Positions 55,001 through 64,000 of a stretch of DNA of 64,000 nt are shown here, one piece after another. The notes below the pieces were generated by a model. That model saw nothing but the letters and a program-made list of their open reading frames with translations. It made no database searches and had not been told where the DNA came from. Every line of letters starts with the position of its first letter. Position 1 is the first letter of the stretch. A program made the translations under genes and the position numbers. Location of the stretch: positions 62,001-126,000 of the forward strand of contig NADL03000546.1 of the NCBI GenBank assembly GCA_002205965.3, given 5' to 3'. Origin of the DNA: Kappaphycus alvarezii. Its lineage: Eukaryota; Rhodophyta; Florideophyceae; Gigartinales; Solieriaceae.

Positions 55001-58000
55001 TTGAGAGTTTGAATTACTACCTGTTGTTTATCAGTGTATATGTCAGCTAAGTTAGCGATGAAAATCCAATTAATGTTTTACTTTTTTTGGTCTGTTTTTG
55101 TACTATGGCCATCATGATTTTACTAATTCCAGGATTCAAATGAAAACATCTCATATTCCATACCTGGCCTGATTTAATTTGTCCGAATTATTTTTTCGTA
55201 CTTGGATAATTCATAGGTAGATGAAAGCGTGTAAGTTTTGCTCTTCAGGACAAAATTCCTAATCCCGAATCTCAAGTTATATGTATATACACAGTAACAT
55301 ATTCTGCGAGATATGGGAGGGCGGCCAAATTACGGATAGAAATGCTGGAAGCACACTACTGTAGGTTCATTGGCCATGGCTAAAGTCCATCAAGAGCAAT
55401 ATAGGAAAACATCGTATTGAAATGTTCTATTTTAAATCAAACAGGCTTCAAAGAATCATATATGTTTAGTAAATCAAGTAATCCAGAGCTTTTTATCCAA
55501 AATATCCATTGATAAGACTTTAAAGTAGTCATGAAAAAGTATTTTATACTTATTTGAAAAGAATATTTTTTATGGAAAAAATTATCTTAAAAGAGCTTGA
55601 GGAAGTGTTAAGTGTTAGGAGACGTGAAAATAGCTAATGAAACTTAGTACGTTGCGTTTAAAAGTCCTTTTTATGGAAATATATAAGCAATTTACATTAA
55701 TCAATTTAATTTTAAAACTAATCGCAGTTTACATTTCTTCTCCTTTCATTTTCACATATCTCCTTAATACATGTTATAATAAGCCTCGGTTTCCTTTATA
55801 TCATAATACACTTTAATAATGCTTTAGGACACATATATTTACTTCTAAAAGCAAAATTGATCTCATATTAACAATTTCAAAAACCAGGAATGAAATTTTA
55901 CTAGATTCAATAAAAAGTGGCTCACGAAAAAATATCTCAGAGTGAATCCTTAAAACTAAATCATTGAAAGTATGGAAAAGACAAAGAAAATTCCACATAG
56001 TATATCTTTTTGAAATGATTCACCCAAGACTTTAAGGTAGCAAATCATGATGCAAACCGAGTGGAGTTTGCGTCGTGAAGTTTGAGAAACCCGGATTTTT
56101 TGAGGTTATGGACGACCATCGGAAAGTAAGTCGATGGCACGGGGATGATTCCAGACTTGATTTACAGCACTTGTGACAAAATATATATTACTAAAAACCT
56201 GATACCTATTAAAAGAAAAATCAACATAGTTTGCAGGATTAATATCTTTGAGGAACAAATCGCATAATTTTAAATGAAATGGAGACCGGTGTAGGTTGAT
56301 TTTTATATAATTTTTATTATATGTAAAGGTATTTTCCGTATTACTCAAAATAAGAGAAGCCACCTTAAGTTAATTCCGACTTCAAAACGGAGATCCATAG
56401 TTGTCTCAGTATTTACAAATTGCAAAATTTCAACACAATAAAGATGTGGGGTTGAGAATATTTGCTTGTTTTCTCTATGTAGCTTATTTAAGGATGAAAA
56501 AGAGTTATAGAATAGAGTTAATTTGGGAAGAAATAAAAATTTTAATCTCATAAAAGGTTTCAAAATACTCGTAGGGAAATTATAAGGAAAGACGCCAGAT
56601 GGAAAATTAACGGCAAACCCGTACATAGACCAGAATTAAATAAAAATAAAAGTGGACAGGATTTTGGAGCATATAATCGTATCAAACGGCTATCTGGTTT
56701 ATGCTATCATTTATAAAGTCTCCTTTGTTCCTTAAAAGTTTTGGTAAATACACTGGAGATTCAATCTACCAACAGATAGGGGTCCAATTTTAAGTTTTAA
56801 ATGAGACTTAACTCATTCGTCTTCTGGCGGTATACATATAGTTCAAGGGTTCTTACAAATATTTTAGCGTTGAATCTATATTAGGTTAATTCATCTCTGT
56901 GTATTTATTATATTTTAATCTTCAAAGAACAAAACAACGTGGTGGAAAAGAATGTAGTGGTTAAAACATATTTACATGGAAAGAAACGCTCTGAAAATAT
57001 ATATTAGAACTAGAATGAATTAATCGGAAACATAAAACTCATTGGATGCTTATTACGAGAATGATCTTCAATATTTCAGTTCGCAGACCTAAGACTCTAT
57101 TGTTCAAACACACAGTTATTTTTCTGGTACCTTTCTTCTGTTTCAAAATAATACAATATATTCATCTTACATGGAATGTTTTACTCTATTATATAGCGGA
57201 ATGAGGATTCTGGATTAAGTAATCATATTGCGTACGATTTTTCGGATAAACTCAGAGGATCTCAAGATTTCGGCCACTTTTTCAAAATTGCATGTTCAAA
57301 TTGAAGAGATTGAACCAAATAAAATATTGCATGGAGCCGTATAGAGAAAAAAATATTCTTCATTTTAAAATAGTTCAAACTGTCCTTTTGTAACTATGTC
57401 AAAAACGCGTCATTGAGGGTTTATATAGGCAATCGATGGTTTCTCTGTGTACTGCTATTGTTTTCATTTCAACTGATTTGTATGTACATGTGATTATACA
57501 CTATTTACGAAATTAGTTTGTCGATGCATTTTAAGCTTCTAGTTTGGATTAAAAACAATTGCGTCCTCTATTATGACCATAAATCCTATAAACATTATTT
57601 GCAGTCATTCATGACACAGTTTTGCAATTTGAAATCATGTTAAGTTCTGAAACTGTGATAATGTTTCATGAAGGTCTAAGTCTCTTTTTCATTCTCGAAA
57701 ATGTTGGGAGATTTCTTCAAATAAATGATATGTAGAGCAATACAATGAAATATCTCACTTGGTAGGGTACAAAAATCGCTGGACATGTGAAGTATTTTCG
57801 TTTAGTTTTTTAAAAGAGTATTTGGGCCGTATTTGTGAAATTATTGCCAGAATTATCTTTTTATTCTCAGAATTTAGGATCTGTACAGCTTAAATTCGAT
57901 TATACTTTAGAGAGTTCTGCACACGATACCCTGAGATTCTTTTTGGTACGAATGGGCACAAAACTGGTCCTAATACACAGTGCAGACGTTTGCGCCCTTC

Positions 58001-58608
58001 GTTTAATGTGTCCAGTATTTCAGCATGAGCAGCTACCTTTGTACCGACAGATGTATTTTTGAATATCATTCTGCCGAGTCTAAATTAAGGAATAGACAAT
58101 AGACCGAAAACATCAATAAGAATTGAAGATCTTTTATTATTGAACTCAGACCGGTTCAGAAAACCCCTATAATTTCCACGAATACGTCTACATTATTTTT
58201 TATTGATCAAAATGATTTCATTAACCTTTCAATGAAGTAATCTCAGTCTTTAAAACATAAATTTTCTTTAAAATGTCGTACACACACATAAGCAGCAGGA
58301 GATCACAAACAACTGTTGAGAGGGAGAAGCTTTTTCTTCACCTCCCATTCAGAAGAAAATTATTATGGCATAAAATACCTCACCCCTTAAGAATAAAAGA
58401 ACATTTGGTCTAGAATGACAAATTATTACATCGATATATGCTTTGTGGCGATCATGGTTGAGAGCGGCAATAATTGGACAATAGTTACATACATTATATG
58501 TGTATTCCGAGCAATAAGTGTGCTCGTAAAAACTGTAAATCAGTCCTCTAAAGCGAATTAGTGTATTTCGAGCAGCTTACGTAAATATGCAACTGCATGT
58601 AGCTCTTC
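52076..58608. other. Mostly AT-rich block, no gene recognised
   Basis: Balanced composition up to about 52800, then strongly AT-rich. Open frames are short and Phe/Ile/Lys/Asn-rich. I saw no RT, transposase or repeat partner, though decayed copies of the AT-rich repeats could be missed by eye. Confidence 0.4.
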
Positions 58609-58795
58609 CGCTCAGGCTTAACTCGTAACATTATTTTAAAAACAAATAGAAATATTGGCGATTATTTCGCTCAGGCTTAACTCGAAACAGTATTCTAAAA
58701 ACAAATAGAAATATTGGCGATTTCAAAGATCATTTTTTCAATTCTTTTCAAATAGAAATATTGGCGATTTCAAAGATCAATTTTTCAGTTCATTT
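58609..58795 (+). repeat. Two overlapping tandem duplications
   Basis: A 59-bp unit beginning CGCTCAGGCTTAACTCG occurs at 58609 and 58668. A partly overlapping unit with period about 47 bp beginning AAATAGAAATATTGGCGATT occurs from about 58703 and 58750. The shared part (AACAAATAGAAATATTGGCG) is thus present three times. Confidence 0.8.
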
Positions 58796-59687
58796 CCTTG
58801 AGAAGCTTTTCTCCATTCTTATGTCGTTGCTCCTTACAAATCATTTAGATGCTTTTTAGGCGCATTACAAGCTGCAGATCAAATGCAGATTTAACCCGGC
58901 TAGATACCATGAAAAAGGTTTGCGAGCCGACTATGGATTCTGATAGAATCTCGGTTCTAATCAACACTAGAAACTGGTTACCGTAAACAGTTTTTTCTAT
59001 TTATTCAAGACATGAAGTGAAAAGTATTGAAAGTCTCAGTGAAGCACTTTTCGTAAGAGAATTCTCACAGGACAGGTAGTTTTAGTTTGATTAAATTTAA
59101 TTTATGTATATTATTATTAAGTGAAAGCAGAGGAAACATGGAGAAGATGGAGAGGATGAATGGAATGAAAAATAAATCTTCCAAACAGAGAATACCTGAT
59201 CAAGAGAAATACGTAGAGAGAAATATTTCCTTTGCCCTCCGAAAAGTTGAGCAAAATAGATGTTACTTTTTAAGTATTACTTAGCAGGGTTTTCTATTTA
59301 CTTCTGTGTCAGAATGTGAACGTATCTTTTCCATCTTTTCCTTGGTATAGAGGGTCCTTCATGATAATACCAGGTTATGAAATTTGTAAAGAGTTCTTTA
59401 ACAAATTCGTGTTTCTAGCGAATGTAATTAAAAAGATCAGATGAGCCATTTGACACACATTTAATGATTGCAGAGTAATTATAAAGTATTATTGCCAACG
59501 GTTTGAATGCAAGTGGTAGAGGAAATTTGACCCTTTGCATTACTTGGAGTAAACTATTACCATTCAACGCCAATACAAATTGTTATAGTACTGCAGAGGT
59601 CCGTTGATTAGAATTTGCTAGAAACTCCATGTCCGACACGATTTTGAGTAAATGCGACAACAGAAACCGTGGCACTCAAAAACAAAG
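58796..59687. other. No gene recognised; 3' flank of the haloperoxidase
   Basis: AT-rich, with one Lys/Arg-rich chance-like frame at 59087-59284. No clear polyadenylation signal could be singled out downstream of the haloperoxidase stop. Confidence 0.35.
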
Positions 59688-61318
59688 TTAGCTGTGCAGG
59701 GCAAACTCTGTGGCTGCCCTGTCGGCAATTTGCGTCCCAACAATGTCGCCACCGATTGAATCAAAGCGCCAATGCACTCCGTTGAAAACGCGAGAATCCT
59801 GATTTTGCTGAATACAATCGGCCAGTGTCAGAGTCTGCGTGAATACCCTGCGAGGCTCATTTGTCACTCCATCGATAGTCACACCATTGAACTCGTCAGA
59901 AGTAATTGTAAGATTGATATCCGAAGGGGCCACTTGTAACAAATTTGCCAATGTCTTGAACGCTGCCGTCCGAATGTTGAATGCCCCGAGGGGTATGCTG
60001 GGAAGTTTGGGTTGAGTCCGACGGACTCGGGTACAGTTTCTGGACTAATGTTACTGAAAGGAACCCCAAACGGGTTCCATTCCGAATCTGGCTCTACCGT
60101 GTCCATTCGGATCCCCAGAACTGGCCGCCACAGGTCGTACTCAAACTTCCAAAGCCATGCCGCGATTCCAGCATCCGCCATCGCCCCATTTACAGCGGTC
60201 AGAACCCGGAGCTGGTCCGCAAAAGATAGCTTGTGCAGTTCTCGTACTGCAAGCACCACTTGCAAGTACAGGCGCGGTGGAACGCCTATCTCAGGCATGC
60301 TATCATATCCCCAGAATGTTCCAATATCATTGAGAGGTGTCCCGTCCGGCAAGGTCATGTTGTTGAGCTGTCCAACTTCCCTTACCTCTGTCAAATTGCT
60401 GCGGTATTCTGGAGTGTCGGCATCTGGAAACGGAGCCAGGAAAGCGTCTGTTCTAACGTCATCGACAACAAAGGGGTCGACGGCTCCCCAAAAGCGGCCG
60501 AAGTTCTGCTGCGATCCTGTTTCGTTTGTGACAATATTAAAGTTGGGATCCGGTTGGTGGCGAAGAAACTCGAATGTAAAGATATCATCGAATTGATCAA
60601 AAGCGGACCCATCGAAGCGACGAGACAGGAACCAAGCGAACGCTGTCGTCCTGCCAAAGGAAGCAACGCCAGGAGCCGCGTCGGCTATAGCGCGGCGGGA
60701 GACGGTATCAATGACTCTCCTGGAGCGCGAATAAAAAAGACGTGCGGCGGAGTAACCGGCAGAAAGCGAGGCCAGTTTACATTGTTTCTGGACAAAAGCT
60801 TGACGGTTTCGGCCATACCAGCGGGCTGTGTAATGGAGACTGCGGACGAGACGTTGAGCCCTCCGCTTGAGATAGGGTTGGAACGGTGCACGGACTCGTG
60901 GCTCGAAGAGGCTGGTGCAAAGACCGAACGCATCGTGGGCCGCCAGGTAGATAATGGCCATGGCCCGTGAGGTGACGGTCGGGCCTCCTTGCTGGGGTGT
61001 TGGGCCATCCTCTCCAGGCTGGACTGTATAGTCGAGTTGGATGAGATTTACGATGAAGTGTGAAAAGGAGATTAGTGAATCAGGGTGTTGGCACGAGCCC
61101 ACCGGGTTACCGGAGAAGCATACGAGGCCGCTGGTGCAATCAGAGATCGATACGCAACTGTCATTGACGTGAACATTGCGAGTTGATGGAATGATGTCCA
61201 GATGATCTTGGCTTGCAGACTTGTGGACGAGGGTACCCAAAGCTTGGTGGATGGCAAGAAGGAGAAAGAGGAGTAGGATTGGCTGAAGTATATTCATTGC
61301 AAACAAGGACTTGCGCAT
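59688..61318 (-). CDS. Vanadium-dependent haloperoxidase with one frameshift
   Basis: Oxidises halides with hydrogen peroxide using a vanadate cofactor; red algae use such enzymes to make halogenated compounds. From the Met at 61318 there is a hydrophobic signal peptide (ILLLFLLLAIHQALG), so it is probably secreted, followed by a Cys pair region (CVSISDCTSGLVC) and RAMAIIYLAAHDAF. All three vanadate-site motifs are present: K-x6-RP as KFEYDLWRP (about 60120-60150), PSGH in AYPSGHSTFG (59972-59998), and SRVFNGVHWRFD with the Arg and the vanadate-ligand His (59755-59798). Just after PSGHSTFG the frame shifts at about 59968-59971 (GGACGG, one base short of the expected FGTAAF). The third motif is therefore in another frame. 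One missing base would restore about 540 residues. An alternative start is Met 61297. The stop is at 59690-59688. Confidence 0.88.
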
Positions 61319-61479
61319 GGGGAAGATCGGATTTATCGGAGATGGGAGATACTTGAGGACTGACGGGAGGAAGCGTTGAACGACACAGTCTTGTTGAGAG
61401 CGAGGAAGTTTATTTGGTGAGTGGTGTAGATGTTGGGGAATGGTTCGTAGTGTGACACGAGTATAAAGCAGCATCTTAA

Positions 61480-63264
61480 GTAGAGCAAGTGGCCCCGGAA
61501 AGACACGGCGGGAGAGAGCATGGGCGGCTTGGTAACGATTCCGACTAGGTCGACAGCAGGGACTGTAGTTGGAGATGAAATTACGTCACAGGATGCATGA
61601 ATGGCGTAGACCGTGTTGCGCGTAGATTGTATTCATTTGTTGCAGGTTCGAAAAGGGGAAACGGTGCTCTCCTTTTCGCCGACGCGATAAAAGGGAACAA
61701 AATAAAGGAAGTGCGATATGCACTCGGTGATGGGAAAAGGGAATAGTAAGTACTGACTCGATGAAAGCACGAGAGTCAATTATTATCCGTGCCATGAATT
61801 GCGTATTGCGTGAGGCCAAAGAAAGAGCATGCAGCGGATGCGGTCGTTTCAGACGTTTTGAGATGGAGGCGGGTGTAGTCACTAGAAAAGCGAAAGTGGT
61901 CGGACAAGCGCTGACCGAGGAGTAGGGCTGGTTCATGTGACGCAAGCCCTATTGCAGTCCATGTAAACCGTCAGGCACGCCAATTATACGCCGTAAAATG
62001 ACTGCCCGTTTACAGACGGCTGAAACCGTTTCCGTACAGACCGTATGAAACGTTACACTCGCAATCTATTGTCGGATGAAGCAAATGTTGAATTTGGGCT
62101 GTTGCATGAATGAACCCCGTTCCTGTCCAACACTGCATGTGGAATCGACGATTTAAGCTACATCCAAAGCGACAGAAGTTTCAGCCAACAAGGTGCAAGG
62201 TATGCAACGGTGCCAGGACATGGCTTGTGCCAAGAAGCTACACTGCGTTGTGGAACAGGGATGAATGACCCAAACTAGAGAAGCGATCGATGACCGAGGC
62301 ATTCACCAGCCAGTGTTTTTCAGAGTGCAGTGAATTTACATCTACGACGATAGATTTACAGGAAACAGCAGCCTTCAAGTTTCAAAAGGGTCAATACAAG
62401 CTTGTTGTTGCTCTGACTGGACAGCGATTGAATGGAGCGGAATTAGTATAGTATGCATGGTCAACGGCATTGCCAACATGGAGTTGTCGCGTTGCAGGGA
62501 GAGATGACGAGTTTTCAGAAACGATTGGCTTGCAGCGTTGCAAAGGCCACGTCAGTGGAATACGTCTTCTGAAAATAAAATCGCGTAGTTTGTAACTAGA
62601 TTCTGCCAACACGAATGAGTAAGGAATTCTAGTATGAATGGGGAAATCGCACCGCGTATCGCGTTTGCGACGAGTGAGGTGGAATGCTGGACAACGCGTT
62701 GCCATATGTCGTTGTATGTTGTGCACTATATTGAAAGGCGGAGGCGCGCAATTGGCGAGCAGTGTGGATGCAGCTAGCGAGTTTTTGTAGCTCTTGCATC
62801 ACAAGGCAGGAGTGTAAAGGTGTTTGTTGAGGTGCCCCTACAATGACACTGCGCTTTCGTACATGCTGATTCATAAGAGGGAGGACACTGGGATAGCTCG
62901 TATCCTCTATATGGTGGAAATATGCCTCAAAGCCTTGAACAATTTGCGAGCTGCTTTTGCAGTGGCACGTTCCCGGTTTGAACCCTCAGCCCATGTGCAA
63001 TACGTGACAGCTAAGCTCTACACACTATGCATGATGGGCATCGCCAACAAAGCCCCTAATGCTTTGACTTAATATACTGCATGGGTGGGGAAGTAGGAGT
63101 TGCCCTCCATTGTACAGACACTACGAATAGCACGGCCAATAATGACAGTACGGTACGAAGAGTATCGTACACCTGCACAGCCATTCCCATTGTAATCGTC
63201 ACCAAACACAAACAGGAAATAGTTTCGGTATTGAACTTTCTGGAGCCATTGACTGCTTTCACCA
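61480..63264. other. No gene recognised; 5' flank of the haloperoxidase and beyond
   Basis: GC-richer than the AT blocks. Open frames at 61586-61945 and 62391-62726 (minus) lack any domain. GTTTGAACCC at 62975-62984 resembles a tRNA B-box but has no A-box partner. The haloperoxidase promoter should lie near 61350-61480; CTTTATAC (minus strand) at 61468-61461 is the nearest TATA-like string and is weak. Confidence 0.35.
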
Positions 63265-63314
63265 GTACAATGTCCATTATATCTTTCAAAAGTAAATCAC
63301 CAAACCTTTCCCCC
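63265..63314 (+). mobile_element. LINE 3'-end on the plus strand
   Basis: AGTACAATGTCCATTATATC then TTTCAAAAGTAAATCACC and AAACCTTTCCCCCC. This is the exact reverse complement of the start of the copy at 63807, so it shows the element's true 3' terminus in the sense orientation: a C run, with no poly(A) tail. Confidence 0.7.
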
Positions 63315-63806
63315 CTTTCTGCCAGCGAGGAGGCATATGCTTTATACACAAAGAACCAGGAGGGCGCACTCTTACAATAATGGCGCAAGCCAGTCGTATT
63401 ACACGCTGCGCTGCAGCATCGTCTCTTACATGAGGACGAATCCTATCTATCCCAACTTTTCTATGGGTCCAACAGGCACAACCCTGGCAACGTCAATTCA
63501 AATGTCGAATGCATCAAGGTTCCATCCGCCGATTGTAGATGTGATCACTGGGACAGGTTGGATCTTCAAAGTAGTGATGATGACGTTTTGGTACCTTTTA
63601 CAGTTTGAAGCTCTCGACACAGTCAAGAATCGAAAGGTTCTGAGGAAAGCAACTCCTCGGTGCGGTGGGCCAAGCGGACATAAGGGGCGGTAGAGGGGTT
63701 GGTTTACTGGGAGCGGTGCCCCGGCTCAGAGTCTCCTGAACTTATATTCAATCCATGTCCCAGGATCTACGATATAAATAATGCAGCCTGCACGCCAACT
63801 AGAAGA
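63315..63806. other. No gene recognised; spacer between opposed LINE ends
   Basis: Balanced composition with an open frame of 118 codons (63337-63693, plus) that has no domain. It lies between a plus-strand LINE end and a minus-strand one, their termini facing each other. Confidence 0.35.
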
Positions 63807-64000
63807 GGGGAAAAGGTTTTGGTGATTTCCTTTCGAAAGATGTAATGGACATTGTGTTGGAGTACTCAAAAAAAACTGCAATAGATTCAAAAGGGCAAAA
63901 CGCTCTCTTAAAGACGGTCTCAAGGCCAGACAAGTAGGAAACATTGGACATGACAGCCAGCTACAAGTATCCGCTAGCCCAATCAACAAGCAGGACGCAT
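63807..64000 (-). mobile_element. LINE 3'-end running off the right edge
   Basis: GGGGAAAAGGTTTTGGTGAT, then TTTCGAAAGATGTAATGGAC and ATTGTGTTGGAGTACTC, CAATAGATTCAAAAGGGC and GGACATGACAGCCAGC. It is the longest copy of the TAATGGACATT subfamily here. The last part aligns with the GACATGACGGCTGCTGC coding segment of the copies at 14362 and 6818, so the element continues beyond the window. Confidence 0.7.

Noticed and set aside
60012-60970. Long plus-strand frames (194 and 245 codons)
   Set aside because: They are antisense to the haloperoxidase, whose conserved motifs fix the coding strand as minus.
61586-61945. Minus-strand frame of 119 codons upstream of the haloperoxidase
   Set aside because: His/Arg/Ser-rich, no domain, no repeat partner; expected by chance in GC-richer DNA.
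62970-62990. GGTTTGAACCC as a tRNA B-box
   Set aside because: No matching A-box, acceptor stem or cloverleaf around it.
1-64000. CRISPR array or prokaryotic defence island
   Set aside because: No regularly spaced identical short repeats and no operon-like gene packing; the window is eukaryotic in character.

Overview
This window looks like nuclear DNA of a red alga, probably a florideophyte such as Chondrus (inference). The two well-supported genes are an apparently intronless secreted protein with Ser/Pro-rich linkers and a von Willebrand type D-like domain (2169-5793, plus) and a vanadium-dependent haloperoxidase (59688-61318, minus). Compact genes in a sea of decayed transposable elements, with GC-richer gene islands and AT-rich intervening blocks, fit that lineage. 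No prokaryotic operon, CRISPR array, rRNA or convincing tRNA gene was found.

Layout. 1-5.8 kb: a possible gene 5' end running off the left edge (minus), old repeats, a TATA box and the vWD-like gene. 5.8-10.7 kb: copies of one non-LTR retrotransposon family with a CCHC zinc finger and a restriction-like endonuclease (RLE). The longest copy (8206-10695, minus) still shows the reverse-transcriptase motifs in order, and younger 3'-end fragments are nested in it. Between two of these copies lies a cassette with palindromes, TATA boxes, a pyrimidine tract and an 87-bp tandem repeat. 10.7-18.6 kb: short repeat fragments and unidentified coding-like scraps. 18.6-30.8 kb: AT-rich DNA with no recognised gene, containing a 1.2-kb repeat present twice about 9 kb apart. 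30.9-44.1 kb: a possible small spliced gene, then a heavily decayed Ty3/gypsy-like element (gag, protease, RT, RNase H, integrase zinc domain, possible integrase C-terminus), split by an RLE retrotransposon copy. 42.0 kb: a duplicated tRNA/SINE-like unit. 47.1-50.6 kb: a large imperfect palindrome with about 1-kb arms. 51-59.6 kb: LINE ends, then AT-rich DNA with no recognised gene. 59.7-61.3 kb: the haloperoxidase. 61.5-64 kb: unassigned sequence and two more LINE ends.

Main points for follow-up. (1) The short dispersed repeats starting GGGGAAAGGTTT are the reversed 3' ends of the RLE retrotransposon; about twelve lie on the minus strand and two on the plus strand. (2) Both confident genes are broken only by single-base losses (two in the vWD-like gene, one in the haloperoxidase, directly after its PSGH motif), so they are either assembly indels or very young pseudogenes. 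(3) The 47-50.6 kb palindrome and the 1.2-kb repeat with a sharply conserved core are not explained by any element I could name. I did not find a clearly new defence or metabolic system. All identities and percentages are by-eye comparisons.
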